From contig JAGPUW010000008.1 in NCBI GenBank assembly GCA_018069465.1, positions 124,001 through 188,000 of the forward strand: a stretch of DNA of 64,000 nucleotides. The letters are read 5' to 3'. The notes beneath the pieces are model-generated. The model ran no database searches and had not been told where the DNA came from. It was given only the letters and a program-made list of their open reading frames with translations. The stretch's first letter is position 1. The number at the start of each line of letters is the position of its first letter. Origin of the DNA: Gammaproteobacteria bacterium. Lineage in GTDB: Bacteria > Pseudomonadota > Gammaproteobacteria > Pseudomonadales > Porticoccaceae. Below, in pieces: positions 54,897 to 63,997 of the stretch. Made by a program: the position numbers and the translations under genes.

Positions 54897-55616
54897 CTAT
54901 CCTATGCGCTGTAAGTAACTCGCAAAAACCCAACCGTCGACAAAACCATCACCATCGCAATCAACTTCAGCCCAGTCACCGCTATGTTGGGTGACCGTCA
55001 GCTCCGCATCCTGAGGCAGGCTTGTACTTGCATCGAACTCCAGACCTGGGCCACCGCGTAAACGCAAACCACCTCTTGCGATGATCCGGTAACGATCGGG
55101 CTCTACAGGCGGCTCAATGCGCTGGGGCATGGCTTCATTGCTGGCTTCGGGAGCAGCACCATCGGCGCAAAGCCATAGCTCACCTTCAGCAGCGCGACGG
55201 CGTACCAGGCCAGCCAGTGTTCTTTTTTTGCCCGTCGCGGGATCAGTCGCCTTTACCCAGCGGCCAAGTTCCGTTGGCACAGCGTCATAATCGCCTCGGT
55301 TAAGCTTTTTCAACAAGGTGCTGACACCCAGGTTTCCCGCACCACAATTGAAGGCAAAGCTCGCCAGGGCTGCAAATTGATTGCCGGAAAGAGAGACACT
55401 GACTAGCCGCTCGACACTGGCGCAGGCAGATTCCATATCCGCACGCAGAAGTTCTTCTGCCCTCGCCTCGCTGATGCACTGGCTTTCGCCAACATCATGG
55501 CCCGTGTGACCATAACCGATGGTTAATACCCCTGCAGGGCAGATGTAAGCATCGCTGCGAAAGCCTTCAAAATCTTTGACCAGCTGAATACCGGCCGGGT
55601 TAATTTCTCGAGTCAT
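54897..55616 (-). CDS. GH24 lysozyme with C-terminal SH3-like domain
   Basis: A 239-residue protein. Residues 1-160 are a T4-type lysozyme domain with Glu17 (DFEGFRSDAY), Cys26 at the usual Asp position and Thr32 in TIGYGHTG, the E-8-D/C-5-T pattern of GH24 endolysins. Residues about 175-239 form a bacterial SH3-like domain (GGLRLRGGPGLEFDASTSLPQDAELTVTQ) holding a DCDGDGFVDGW loop resembling a calcium-binding DxDGDG site. No signal peptide or SAR segment is visible, and no phage genes are near. It lies 38 bases downstream of the GDSL esterase gene. Confidence 0.85.
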   Translation of the reverse strand: MTREINPAGIQLVKDFEGFRSDAYICPAGVLTIGYGHTGHDVGESQCISEARAEELLRADMESACASVERLVSVSLSGNQFAALASFAFNCGAGNLGVSTLLKKLNRGDYDAVPTELGRWVKATDPATGKKRTLAGLVRRRAAEGELWLCADGAAPEASNEAMPQRIEPPVEPDRYRIIARGGLRLRGGPGLEFDASTSLPQDAELTVTQHSGDWAEVDCDGDGFVDGWVFASYLQRIG

Positions 55617-55654
55617 CCTTATCTCCTAATAACGTGTTATTTATTTTGCGGGCT

Positions 55655-56683
55655 TTAATTTTCATTGGGTGCGAACAATACCTTACGCGCTTCATCGGCC
55701 ATAACTTTGTGGACCGCTTTACTGGGGTGTATGCCATCCCAGAATAAAAATTGATTGGGTTTTTTGCAAACATAGGGCGGGATATTCGGCGTGATGCAGG
55801 GCATCTCAGTTTCACTGATGCCGAAGTCTTCAGGCTCGGCAAGAATTTCATTAAACAGGGCAAATAAATCCAGGGAGCGAATATCAATCGCCGGCAAAGC
55901 ACTCAGACCCAGCTGCAAGCCGGTAAGACCGTCATTAAAACCAAGAGCTAGTTGCCTGGCTGCAAAAGCGGCGCCGGGAGCAACGCTGCCATCGAGGATT
56001 TGCACTGCGGGGGTTTGACCAAAATCGGGCGCATTGGCGATCAAAAATTGACGCCCGCCCACGGCATAAAGCGTCTGAATAGCATCACTTATATTGCTCA
56101 GTGCCGCGGTCAATATAGGCGCTGGATCATTCGGCAAATCGGCCAGTGCGTCTCGAAGGTCATTGCTACCAATGTCGAAAATAAACAAGGTCTCGTCACT
56201 GACCCGATGACCGCTACTCAGGTAGGCGCCCAGCTGATCCATTAAGTTAAAACGACAGGGCAGGTCCACCGCCCGCGCACCGCCGACCGCATAGTTTTGT
56301 GCTTTTTCACCCTCGTTTCGCAAAGCGGGGCGCAGGGTCCCACTTAAACCTGTGGCACTTGCCAAACTCTCCACCCAGGTCGCGCCATTAGTAAAATGAT
56401 GACCGCCCCGGCTATAGCTGGCAGAGGGAATAAATAAGTCGTCCAGGTTTGCATAGGGCGGAACATTACTGGGTGTCGTCAAATCACAGCCTGGCTCAAA
56501 ACCAAACTGCTCGGGATTAGATAGCACCACGAAGTCGTTGCCGCTATCACTGAGGCTGGCACCAAAGACCACGATACTGTCAAAAGGCGGGGGCTGAGCA
56601 GAAGCAGAATACGCACCGAGCATTGAAGAACAGAACAGACCCAAAACCCACAACAAACTATATTGTCTTTTTAAACGCACCAT
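55655..56683 (-). CDS. GDSL/SGNH-family esterase, exported
   Basis: A 342-residue protein with a signal peptide (LLWVLGLFCSSMLGAYSASA) and SGNH hydrolase blocks: VVFGASLSDSGND (block I Ser), Gly in NYAVGGARA, Asn in FDIGSNDLRD and the Asp-x-x-His in FWDGIHPSKAVH. It probably acts on lipids or acyl esters outside the cell or in the periplasm. No C-terminal autotransporter barrel is present. It may share a transcript with the lysozyme gene. Confidence 0.88.
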   Translation of the reverse strand: MVRLKRQYSLLWVLGLFCSSMLGAYSASAQPPPFDSIVVFGASLSDSGNDFVVLSNPEQFGFEPGCDLTTPSNVPPYANLDDLFIPSASYSRGGHHFTNGATWVESLASATGLSGTLRPALRNEGEKAQNYAVGGARAVDLPCRFNLMDQLGAYLSSGHRVSDETLFIFDIGSNDLRDALADLPNDPAPILTAALSNISDAIQTLYAVGGRQFLIANAPDFGQTPAVQILDGSVAPGAAFAARQLALGFNDGLTGLQLGLSALPAIDIRSLDLFALFNEILAEPEDFGISETEMPCITPNIPPYVCKKPNQFLFWDGIHPSKAVHKVMADEARKVLFAPNEN

Positions 56684-56837
56684 ACTCTCCTTGTGTTGGA
56701 ATAAAGGCTAGCTCGATGCCAGCCGCTTTAGTCTGGCACAGTTTCTATTAAACGACTTAAAGAAATTTGCCTCTCACATGTATCTATCACATAAAGAGTG
56801 GTCAACTATTTTTATATTCTGTATTAACAATAGACGG

Positions 56838-56873
56838 AAAAAAGCCCGGGCAGCGAACTGGCTCGGGCTTTTT
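56838..56873. terminator. Terminator of the acyl-CoA dehydrogenase array
   Basis: AAAAAGCCCG (56839-56848) pairs with CGGGCTTTTT (56864-56873); the A-run at 56838-56843 supplies a U-tract for minus-strand transcripts coming from the ACAD genes. Confidence 0.85.
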
Positions 56874-56898
56874 CGTCATAACTAATGTTGGCAGTAAA

Positions 56899-58065
56899 TC
56901 AATAAGATTTCGGCAAACCCATAACGTGCTGAGCGATGTAGTTCAACACCATTTCACTGTTCAGTGGTGCTGTTTTCAGCAAGCGGGCGACGGGGTAGAG
57001 ATCAAAAATGCCGTATTCCTTGGTGAAACCGTTGCCACCAAAACACTGCAGTGAGGCATCAATGGCGTGCATTGCCGCCTCGGCACCGGCGTATTTCGAC
57101 ATATTGGCCTCGGCGCCACAGGGCTCGCGCTTGTCAAACAGGCAGGCCGCTTTGCGGGTCATCAGTGAGGACATTTCTATTTCTGTCTTGGCCTTTGCCA
57201 GTGGGTGCTGCAGAGCTTGGTAGGCGCCAATCGGACCTTTAAATACCACGCGCTCATTGGCATATTCGACCGCTCTCTCCATCGCATAACGACCCAGGCC
57301 ATTGGCCACGGCGGCGAGGATAATACGTTCGGGGTTTAGCGACTCAAACAGTATATCGAAACCCTTGCCGACTTCACCGAGGATATGCTCAGGGCCGATT
57401 TCAACATCGTCAAAAAATACCTGGTACTGCAATTCGGGAATGGGAATGCTGACATCAATCGGCTGTACACTGACACCGGGCGCATTTCTGTCGACGATTA
57501 AAATCGTAAAACCATCGGTCTTGCGATCAACGTCGGCGAGCGCTTTGTTGCGGCTGACCACTAACATGTAGTCGGAGCCGCCAGCGTCGGTAATAAACGT
57601 TTTCGCGCCGTTTAATTTATAAGTACCGTCACCGTTTTCTTTAATCATGGTGTTGGTATTCATAGTGTTGGTACCGGCATCGGGCTCGGTAATGGCAAAG
57701 CAAAAACGAATATCGCCCCGGCAACCTGCGGGCAAATATTTTTGTTTTTGCTCTTCTGTGCCGTGTTCACCAATAGGGCCAAGGGACATCGTAGCGCCAA
57801 CCACTAAGCTTAATAAAGGTATGCCCTGATTCGACAATCCCTCCTGAAACAACACCATTTCGAGCATGCCCAGACCTGCACCGCCGTAGGCTTCTGGCAC
57901 CATAATGCCAACGAAACCGTCATCGGCAACTTTCTGATACATCGCGGTGGGGAATTCACGTTTCTCAGCACAATCAGTCCAGTACTTGCGGTCAAAATCC
58001 TTGGCCAGATTTGTGCCGTACTCATAAATCATTTGTTGTTCTTCGCTGAGATTAAAATCCATCAT
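56899..58065 (-). CDS. Acyl-CoA dehydrogenase, array copy 1
   Basis: A 388-residue FAD enzyme that would introduce an alpha,beta double bond into an acyl-CoA. FCFAITEPDAGTNTMNT (FAD/substrate loop), FDDVEIGPEHILGEVGKGF and CFGGNGFTKEYGIFDLYPVARLLKTAPLNSEM are present. Glu371 in the last stretch is the candidate base. It belongs to the array's type I, shared with copy 3 (SDYMLVVSRN, QPIDVSIP, NPERIILAA). Last gene of the minus-strand run, 104 bases after copy 2, with a hairpin between. Confidence 0.9.
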   Translation of the reverse strand: MMDFNLSEEQQMIYEYGTNLAKDFDRKYWTDCAEKREFPTAMYQKVADDGFVGIMVPEAYGGAGLGMLEMVLFQEGLSNQGIPLLSLVVGATMSLGPIGEHGTEEQKQKYLPAGCRGDIRFCFAITEPDAGTNTMNTNTMIKENGDGTYKLNGAKTFITDAGGSDYMLVVSRNKALADVDRKTDGFTILIVDRNAPGVSVQPIDVSIPIPELQYQVFFDDVEIGPEHILGEVGKGFDILFESLNPERIILAAVANGLGRYAMERAVEYANERVVFKGPIGAYQALQHPLAKAKTEIEMSSLMTRKAACLFDKREPCGAEANMSKYAGAEAAMHAIDASLQCFGGNGFTKEYGIFDLYPVARLLKTAPLNSEMVLNYIAQHVMGLPKSY

Positions 58066-58137
58066 CTATTCCTCGTTGTTACCATTAAAAGCGCCTGTGA
58101 CGACTAGCCCAGACGCATACATCACAATAAAATGAAT

Positions 58138-58158
58138 GCCTCGTTTTAAAAACGAGGC
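58138..58158. terminator. Intergenic hairpin between ACAD copies 1 and 2
   Basis: GCCTCG (58138-58143) pairs with CGAGGC (58153-58158), and the arms extend through T/A runs. On the minus strand it is followed by ATTCATTTT. It may attenuate transcription into copy 1. Confidence 0.45.
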
Positions 58159-58169
58159 GGGGTATTTTC

Positions 58170-59333
58170 CTAATAAGAGCGCGGCAAACCGAGTACATGC
58201 TCGCCAATATAGTTGAGTATCATCTCGCTATTTAAAGGCGCTGTTTTGAATAGGCGCACCATGGGATAAATATCAAAAATACCGTATTCCTTGGTGAAGC
58301 CATTGCCGCCAAAACATTGCAGCGAAGCATCTACTGCATGCAGGGCCGCTTCTGCCGCTGCGTATTTCGCCATATTCGACTCACCTCCACAGGCCTCACC
58401 GCGATCAAACAGCCAGGCCGCTTTGCGCGTCATTAAAGAGGCCAGTTCAATTTCGGTTTTCGCCTTTGCCAACGGATGCTGCAAGGCCTGGTAAGCACCA
58501 ATCGGGCCATTAAACACAACGCGATCATTGGCGTACTCGACTGCTCGATCCATCGCGTAGCGACCCATGCCCGCACAAATGGCACCCACTAAAACGCGCT
58601 CAGGGTTGAGGGATTCAAACAAAATACTAAAACCTTTACCGACTTCACCGAGAACATTTTCCGGGCCCAGCTCAACGTCGTCGAAGAACACGGAGTACTG
58701 AAGTTCGGGAATGGGAATGCTGACGGGTATGGGGTGGGCTTCAACGCCCTTGGCTTTTGTATCGACAATGAACAGCGTAAAACCATCGGTCTTGCGCTTA
58801 ACTTCGGTGTGCGGTGTGGTGCGCGCAACAACGAGGGCGTAATCGGATTCAACAAAATCGGTGATAAATGTTTTTGCGCCATTGAGCTTAAAACGGCCAT
58901 CCGGCCCCTGTTTGGCCATCGTGGTCGCTTCAATAGTATTGGTACCGGCACCCGGCTCGGTAATGGCAAAACAAAAACGCGTCTTACCTGCGCAGGCATC
59001 CGGCAGGTACTTTTGCTTTTGCTCTTCCGTGCCGTGGTCGCCAATCGGCGCCATCGACATGGTCGCACCAATCACCAGACTTAACAGCGGAATGCCCTGG
59101 TCCGATAAACCTTCGAGAAACAGCTCCATTTCGAGCAAACCCAGCCCCGAACCACCATAAGCTTCGGGCACCATGGTGCCGACAAAACCATCGGCCGCGA
59201 CCTGCTTGTACATATCGACGGGAAACTGCCCGGCATCGGCACAGTCCATCCAGTACTTGCGATCATAGGTCTTGACCAGGCTTTTGCCGTAGTCATAAAT
59301 CATGTTTTGCTCGTCGCTCAGTGCAAAATCCAT
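58170..59333 (-). CDS. Acyl-CoA dehydrogenase, array copy 2
   Basis: A 387-residue paralogue of the other array members. The loop reads FAITEPGAGTNTIEA. It carries the type II signature (DYALVVARTT, HPIPVSIPIPELQY, NPERVLVGAI). The FAD-domain helix RKAAWLFDRGEACGGESNMAKYAAAEA and ending GEHVLGLPRSY are intact, with candidate base Glu370 in NSEM. Chain length or ring preference cannot be read from sequence. Confidence 0.9.
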   Translation of the reverse strand: MDFALSDEQNMIYDYGKSLVKTYDRKYWMDCADAGQFPVDMYKQVAADGFVGTMVPEAYGGSGLGLLEMELFLEGLSDQGIPLLSLVIGATMSMAPIGDHGTEEQKQKYLPDACAGKTRFCFAITEPGAGTNTIEATTMAKQGPDGRFKLNGAKTFITDFVESDYALVVARTTPHTEVKRKTDGFTLFIVDTKAKGVEAHPIPVSIPIPELQYSVFFDDVELGPENVLGEVGKGFSILFESLNPERVLVGAICAGMGRYAMDRAVEYANDRVVFNGPIGAYQALQHPLAKAKTEIELASLMTRKAAWLFDRGEACGGESNMAKYAAAEAALHAVDASLQCFGGNGFTKEYGIFDIYPMVRLFKTAPLNSEMILNYIGEHVLGLPRSY

Positions 59334-59389
59334 CGGGCTCTATCTCTCGGTTGGTGAGCTGTTACCTATAAAAAAGGGCAGCAGTTGGG

Positions 59390-60553
59390 TTAATAGGATC
59401 GCGGCAAGCCCATCACATGCTCGCCAATATAATTTAGCACCATTTCATTATTCAACGGTGCGGTCTTGAGTAAACGGGCGATGGGATAGATGTCGTAAAT
59501 CCCATATTCCTTGGTAAAACCATTGCCGCCAAAGCACTGCAGGGAGGCGTCAATAGCACGTACCGCCGCCTCTGACGCTGCGAATTTGGCCATGTTCGAT
59601 TCGGCGGCACAGGGCAGGCCCTGGTCGTAGAGCCAGGCCGCTTTACGGGCCATCAATGAGGCCATTTCGATCTCAGTTTTGCCTTTCGCCAGCGGGTGTT
59701 GCAAAGCCTGATAGGCACCAATGGGGCCGTCAAAGACCACTCGCTCATTGGCGTAGTCCACCGCCCTGCCCATGGCGTAGCGGCCTAAACCGGCACACAT
59801 GGCAGCGAGAATGATTCGCTCGGGGTTAAGGGATTCAAAAAGAATATTAAAGCCTTTGCCCACCTCGCCGAGTATGTCATCGGCACCTACGGCGACGTCA
59901 TCGAAAAACACCTGATACTGTTTTTCCGGCATGGGGATACTGACATCGATCGGCTGAGTTTCAATGCCCTGGGCTTTGGCGTCGATAATGGCGATGGTGA
60001 AGCCATCTGTTTTGCGCGTACTCTCAGCGTGGTCGGCATTGCGACTAACCACCAGCATGTAATCGGATTCACCGGCATCGGTAATAAAGGTTTTGCGCCC
60101 GTTGAGTCGATAGCCACCCTGCCCGTCATCCTTGAGCGTGCTGGTAATGCGCATAGTATTAGTACCGGCATCCGGCTCGGTAATGGCAAAGCAAAAACGG
60201 ATATCACCAGCACAGCCGCCGGGCAAATATTTTTGCTTTTGCGCCTCGGTGCCATGCTTGCCAATCGGCGAAAGCGACATGGTGGCACCGACCACCAGGC
60301 TTTGTAGGGGAATGCCCATATCGGACAGACCCTCCTGAAACAAGGCCATTTCGGTCATGCCCAGGCCTGCCCCGCCGTAAGCTTCGGGCACCATCATGCC
60401 GACGAAGCCGTCCTCCGCTGCCTTTTTGTACATTTCTGTGGGGAAGGCATGGACCTCAGCGCAGCGCACCCAATAATCTCGGTCAAAATCTTTGTACAGA
60501 TTTTTCCCGTAGTCGTAGATCATTTGTTGCTCTTCGCTCAGTGCAAAATCCAT
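59390..60553 (-). CDS. Acyl-CoA dehydrogenase, array copy 3
   Basis: A 387-residue paralogue, type I like copy 1 (ESDYMLVVSRN, TQPIDVSIPMPEKQYQ, NPERIILAAM). The loop reads FAITEPDAGTNTMRI. Candidate base Glu370 in NNEMVLNYIGEHVMGLPRSY. It sits 56 bases after the copy 4-to-3 reading direction's next gene boundary on the copy 2 side, with a short spacer consistent with one transcript. Confidence 0.9.
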   Translation of the reverse strand: MDFALSEEQQMIYDYGKNLYKDFDRDYWVRCAEVHAFPTEMYKKAAEDGFVGMMVPEAYGGAGLGMTEMALFQEGLSDMGIPLQSLVVGATMSLSPIGKHGTEAQKQKYLPGGCAGDIRFCFAITEPDAGTNTMRITSTLKDDGQGGYRLNGRKTFITDAGESDYMLVVSRNADHAESTRKTDGFTIAIIDAKAQGIETQPIDVSIPMPEKQYQVFFDDVAVGADDILGEVGKGFNILFESLNPERIILAAMCAGLGRYAMGRAVDYANERVVFDGPIGAYQALQHPLAKGKTEIEMASLMARKAAWLYDQGLPCAAESNMAKFAASEAAVRAIDASLQCFGGNGFTKEYGIYDIYPIARLLKTAPLNNEMVLNYIGEHVMGLPRSY

Positions 60554-60617
60554 TATTTTCCCCGATTATTTTTGATTTATTATTAGAACTATCTACCGGC
60601 CTTAATAGCTGTCTCCC

Positions 60618-61781
60618 TTAATAAGAACGCGGCAAGCCCATCACATGTTCGCCAATATAATTCAGCACCATTTCATTATTTAATGGCGCTGTTTTAAATA
60701 AACGCACCATTGGGTAAATATCAAAAATGCCGTACTCCTTGGTAAAGCCGTTACCGCCGAAGCATTGCAATGAAGCATCCACCGCATGAATAGAGGCTTC
60801 TGCGGCAGCACATTTCGCCATATTGGCCTCGGCCCCGCAGTGCTCGCCTTTATCAAACAACCAGGCGGCTTTGCGGGTCATTAACGAGGCCATTTCAATT
60901 TCAGTTTTGGCTTTTGCCAGGGGATGCTGCAAAGCCTGATAGGCACCGATGGGGCCTTTAAATACGACGCGCTCATTGGCGTATTCAACCGCCTTATCCA
61001 TCGCAAAGCGGCCGAGACCGGAGCCAATGGCACCGACCATAATGCGCTCGGGGTTGAGGCATTCAAAAAGAATTTCAAAACCCTTATCGACTTCACCCAG
61101 CACATCTTCCGGGCCTAAATCGACATCGTCGAAAAACACCTGGTACTGCATTTCCGGTAGTGGCACGCTCACGGGAATGGGCTGTGCTTCAATTCCTTTC
61201 GCCTTTGTATTGACAATAAAAAGAGTGAATCCCTCGGTCTTTTTACTGGCATCTGCAAGGCTGGTGGTACGCGACACAACCAGTGCGTAGTCAGATTCAA
61301 CCCAGTCGGTAATAAAGGTTTTATTGCCATTCAACTTAAAGCGCCCGTCTGCGGTTTTCGTCGCAAAGGTTTTCGCCTGCATGGTGTTGGTGCCCGCATC
61401 AGCCTCGGTAATGGCAAAGCAGAAACGGGTTTTACCGGCACAGGCATCGGGTAAATAGCGCTGCTTTTGCTCGTCGGTGCCGTGGTCACCAATGGGACCC
61501 AGCGACATCACCGAACCGACGACATAGGTCAACAGGGGAATGCCGTTATTGGCCAAACCCTCGGTAAACAATTCCATTTCGAGCATGCCAAGGCCAGCGC
61601 CGCCGTAGGCCTCGGGAGCCATGGTGCCAACAAAACCATCCTGGGCGGACTGCTGGTAGAGCTCTTTGGGAAAGGCGCGACGCTCGGCGCACTCCATCCA
61701 GTATTTACGATCGTAGGTTTTGGCCAGACTATCGCCATATTCGTAAATCATTTTGTGTTCGTCGGATAAATTAAAATCCAT
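60618..61781 (-). CDS. Acyl-CoA dehydrogenase, array copy 4
   Basis: A 387-residue type II paralogue (DYALVVSRTT, AQPIPVSVPLPEMQYQ, NPERIMVGAIG). The loop differs from the others in having Ala for Pro: FAITEADAGTNTMQA. CAAAEASIHAVDASLQCFGGNGF and the ending NNEMVLNYIGEHVMGLPRSY are intact. A Lys/Asp change is seen in LGEVDKGFEILFEC where other copies have GEVGKGF. Confidence 0.9.
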   Translation of the reverse strand: MDFNLSDEHKMIYEYGDSLAKTYDRKYWMECAERRAFPKELYQQSAQDGFVGTMAPEAYGGAGLGMLEMELFTEGLANNGIPLLTYVVGSVMSLGPIGDHGTDEQKQRYLPDACAGKTRFCFAITEADAGTNTMQAKTFATKTADGRFKLNGNKTFITDWVESDYALVVSRTTSLADASKKTEGFTLFIVNTKAKGIEAQPIPVSVPLPEMQYQVFFDDVDLGPEDVLGEVDKGFEILFECLNPERIMVGAIGSGLGRFAMDKAVEYANERVVFKGPIGAYQALQHPLAKAKTEIEMASLMTRKAAWLFDKGEHCGAEANMAKCAAAEASIHAVDASLQCFGGNGFTKEYGIFDIYPMVRLFKTAPLNNEMVLNYIGEHVMGLPRSY

Positions 61782-61810
61782 TGATCAAATCTCCAAAGAT
61801 AGTTCTACAA

Positions 61811-62974
61811 TTAATAGCTACGGGGCAAACCAAGCACATACTCGGCGACATAGTTAAGCACCATTTCATTGTTCAGTGGAATAGTTTTTAGCAAGCGCGC
61901 CAGGGGGTAGAGGTCAAAAATACCGTATTCGGTGGTGAAGCCATTGCCGCCGAAACATTGTAGCGAGGCATCAATGGCATGGCAGGCAGCTTCTGCTGCG
62001 GCAAATTTAGCCATATTCGACTCGCCACCACAGGACTCACCCCGGTCAAATAGCCAGGCGGCCTTTTTCGCCATTAAGCTGGCTAGCTCGATTTCTGTTT
62101 TTGCTTTCGCTAATGGATGTTGCAGGGCCTGATAGGCCCCGATGGGGCCATTAAACACAACGCGCTCGTTGGCGTATTCGACAGCCCGGCCCATGGCGTA
62201 ACGACCAAGGCCTGCACAGATAAAGCCGACTAATATGCGCTCAGGATTCAGCGCGTCAAATAGTACACGGAAGCCTTTACCCACTTCACCGAGGACATTT
62301 TCGGGGCCGACGTCTACATCGTCAAAAAATACCTGATACTGGGTTTCCGGTATTTTGATACTCACCGGGATGGGGTGCATCTCCACGCCCTTAGCTTTGG
62401 TGGGCACAATAAACAGCGTAAAGCCATCGGTACTACGCTCGACCTGGTCGTGGGGAGTGGTGCGCGTCACCACCAGCATGTAGTCGGACTCAGCGGCATC
62501 GGTAATAAAGGTTTTGCCACCATTAATTTTAAAGCGACCATCACCGCTCGCTTTAGCGATAGTGTTGGTCTTAATGGTGTTTGTGCCCGCGTTGGGTTCG
62601 GTAATAGCAAAGCAAAAGCGCGTTTTACCAGAGCAGGCATCCGGCAAATAATGTTGTTTTTGTTCTTCTGTGCCGTAACTGGCGATTAGGCCTAAGCCCA
62701 TCGTCGCGCCAATCACCAGGCTTAAGAGAGGGATGCCCTGCTCCGATAGACCCTCATTTAAAAGGCCCATTTCCATCATGCCCAGGCCAGAACCGCCGTA
62801 GGCTTCTGGCACCATCACGCCAACGAAACCATCTTGCGCGACTTGCTGATACATATCGGTCGGAAAGCGACCTTTTTCGGCATATTCTAGCCAATGCTTG
62901 CGGTCGAAAGTTTTCGCCAAATTGGCACCGTACTCGTAGATCATCCGCTGTTCTTCAGAAAGGGAAAAATCCAT
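61811..62974 (-). CDS. Acyl-CoA dehydrogenase, array copy 5
   Basis: A 387-residue type II paralogue (VVTRTT, MHPIPVSIKIPETQYQ, NPERILVGFI). The loop is FAITEPNAGTNTIKT. It alone has FTTEYG where the other copies have FTKEYG. It ends AEYVLGLPRSY with candidate base Glu370. Only 29 bases separate it from copy 4, so co-transcription is likely. Confidence 0.9.
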   Translation of the reverse strand: MDFSLSEEQRMIYEYGANLAKTFDRKHWLEYAEKGRFPTDMYQQVAQDGFVGVMVPEAYGGSGLGMMEMGLLNEGLSEQGIPLLSLVIGATMGLGLIASYGTEEQKQHYLPDACSGKTRFCFAITEPNAGTNTIKTNTIAKASGDGRFKINGGKTFITDAAESDYMLVVTRTTPHDQVERSTDGFTLFIVPTKAKGVEMHPIPVSIKIPETQYQVFFDDVDVGPENVLGEVGKGFRVLFDALNPERILVGFICAGLGRYAMGRAVEYANERVVFNGPIGAYQALQHPLAKAKTEIELASLMAKKAAWLFDRGESCGGESNMAKFAAAEAACHAIDASLQCFGGNGFTTEYGIFDLYPLARLLKTIPLNNEMVLNYVAEYVLGLPRSY

Positions 62975-63028
62975 CGTCTACACTCCGCTTGGTTTGATAA
63001 CTAGGTGTTTACTCATACTCACCAACAC

Positions 63029-63997
63029 TCAATAAGAGCGCGGCAAACCCATGACATGTTCAGCAATATAATTGTGGATCATTTCATTGTTAATAGGCGC
63101 TGTTTTGGTCAGCCGTACTAAAGGGTATAAATCAAAAATACCATACTCCTTAGTAAAGCCATTGCCACCAAAGCACTGTAACGAAGCGTCCACCGCTTTA
63201 ATACCCGCCTCGGAGGCCGCCAGCTTGGCCATATTGGCCTCTGCGCCACAGGGCTTTCCCTGATCAAATAACCACGCGGCCTTGCGCGCCATTAGCGATG
63301 CCATTTCAACTTCTGTTTTGGCTATTGCCAGCGGGTGCTGCAGGGCCTGATAAGCGCCAATCGGGCCGTTAAAAACAACTCGATCATTAGCATAGGCGAC
63401 GGCTTTATCCATTGCAAAGCGGCCGATGCCGGTACAAATAGCACCGCCGAGTATGCGCTCGGGATTGAGGGAATCGAAAAGAATATTAAAGCCTTTACCC
63501 ACCTCGCCGAGGACGTTTTCCGGCCCCAGCTCAACATCATCAAAAAACACCTGATATTGCAATTCGGGCAGGGCGATACTCACGGGGATGGGTTGCATTT
63601 CCACACCCTTGGCCTTGGTGGGCACAATAAACAGGGTAAAGCCGTCGGTTTTACGTTTAGTTTCACTCAGGGGCGTAGTGCGAGCGACGACCAATGCGTA
63701 GTCGGACTCCGCGGCATCGGTAATAAAGGTTTTATTGCCGCTAAGTTTAAAGCACCCATTGGCGGTCGGCTTGGCGAGGGTGCCGATATTGATGGTGTTG
63801 GTGCCGGCATTGGCCTCGGTAATCGCAAAGCAAAAGCGAATATCACCCTTGCAGGCAGCGGGTAGATAATTGTTGCGCTGGGCATCGCTGCCGTGCTCGG
63901 ACAACACTGACATGGTCATGCAGGCACCGACCACCAGGCTTAAAAGCGGAATGCCCTCGTTGGCAATACCCTCCTGAAACAGCAGCATTTCCAGCAT
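63029..63997 (-). CDS. Acyl-CoA dehydrogenase, array copy 6 (N-terminus outside window)
   Basis: The last 322 residues or so of a type II paralogue (DYALVVARTT, MQPIPVSIALPELQYQ, NPERILGGAI). The loop is FAITEANAGTNTINI, with Ala in place of Pro as in copy 4. It ends EHVMGLPRSY. By comparison with the other copies about 65 N-terminal residues lie beyond the right window edge. More copies may follow. Confidence 0.88.
   Translation of the reverse strand: MLEMLLFQEGIANEGIPLLSLVVGACMTMSVLSEHGSDAQRNNYLPAACKGDIRFCFAITEANAGTNTINIGTLAKPTANGCFKLSGNKTFITDAAESDYALVVARTTPLSETKRKTDGFTLFIVPTKAKGVEMQPIPVSIALPELQYQVFFDDVELGPENVLGEVGKGFNILFDSLNPERILGGAICTGIGRFAMDKAVAYANDRVVFNGPIGAYQALQHPLAIAKTEVEMASLMARKAAWLFDQGKPCGAEANMAKLAASEAGIKAVDASLQCFGGNGFTKEYGIFDLYPLVRLTKTAPINNEMIHNYIAEHVMGLPRSY

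Noticed and set aside
54897-56683. Lysozyme and GDSL genes as a prophage remnant
   Set aside because: No holin, spanin, capsid, integrase or attachment-like repeats nearby, and flanking genes are ordinary chromosomal ones.
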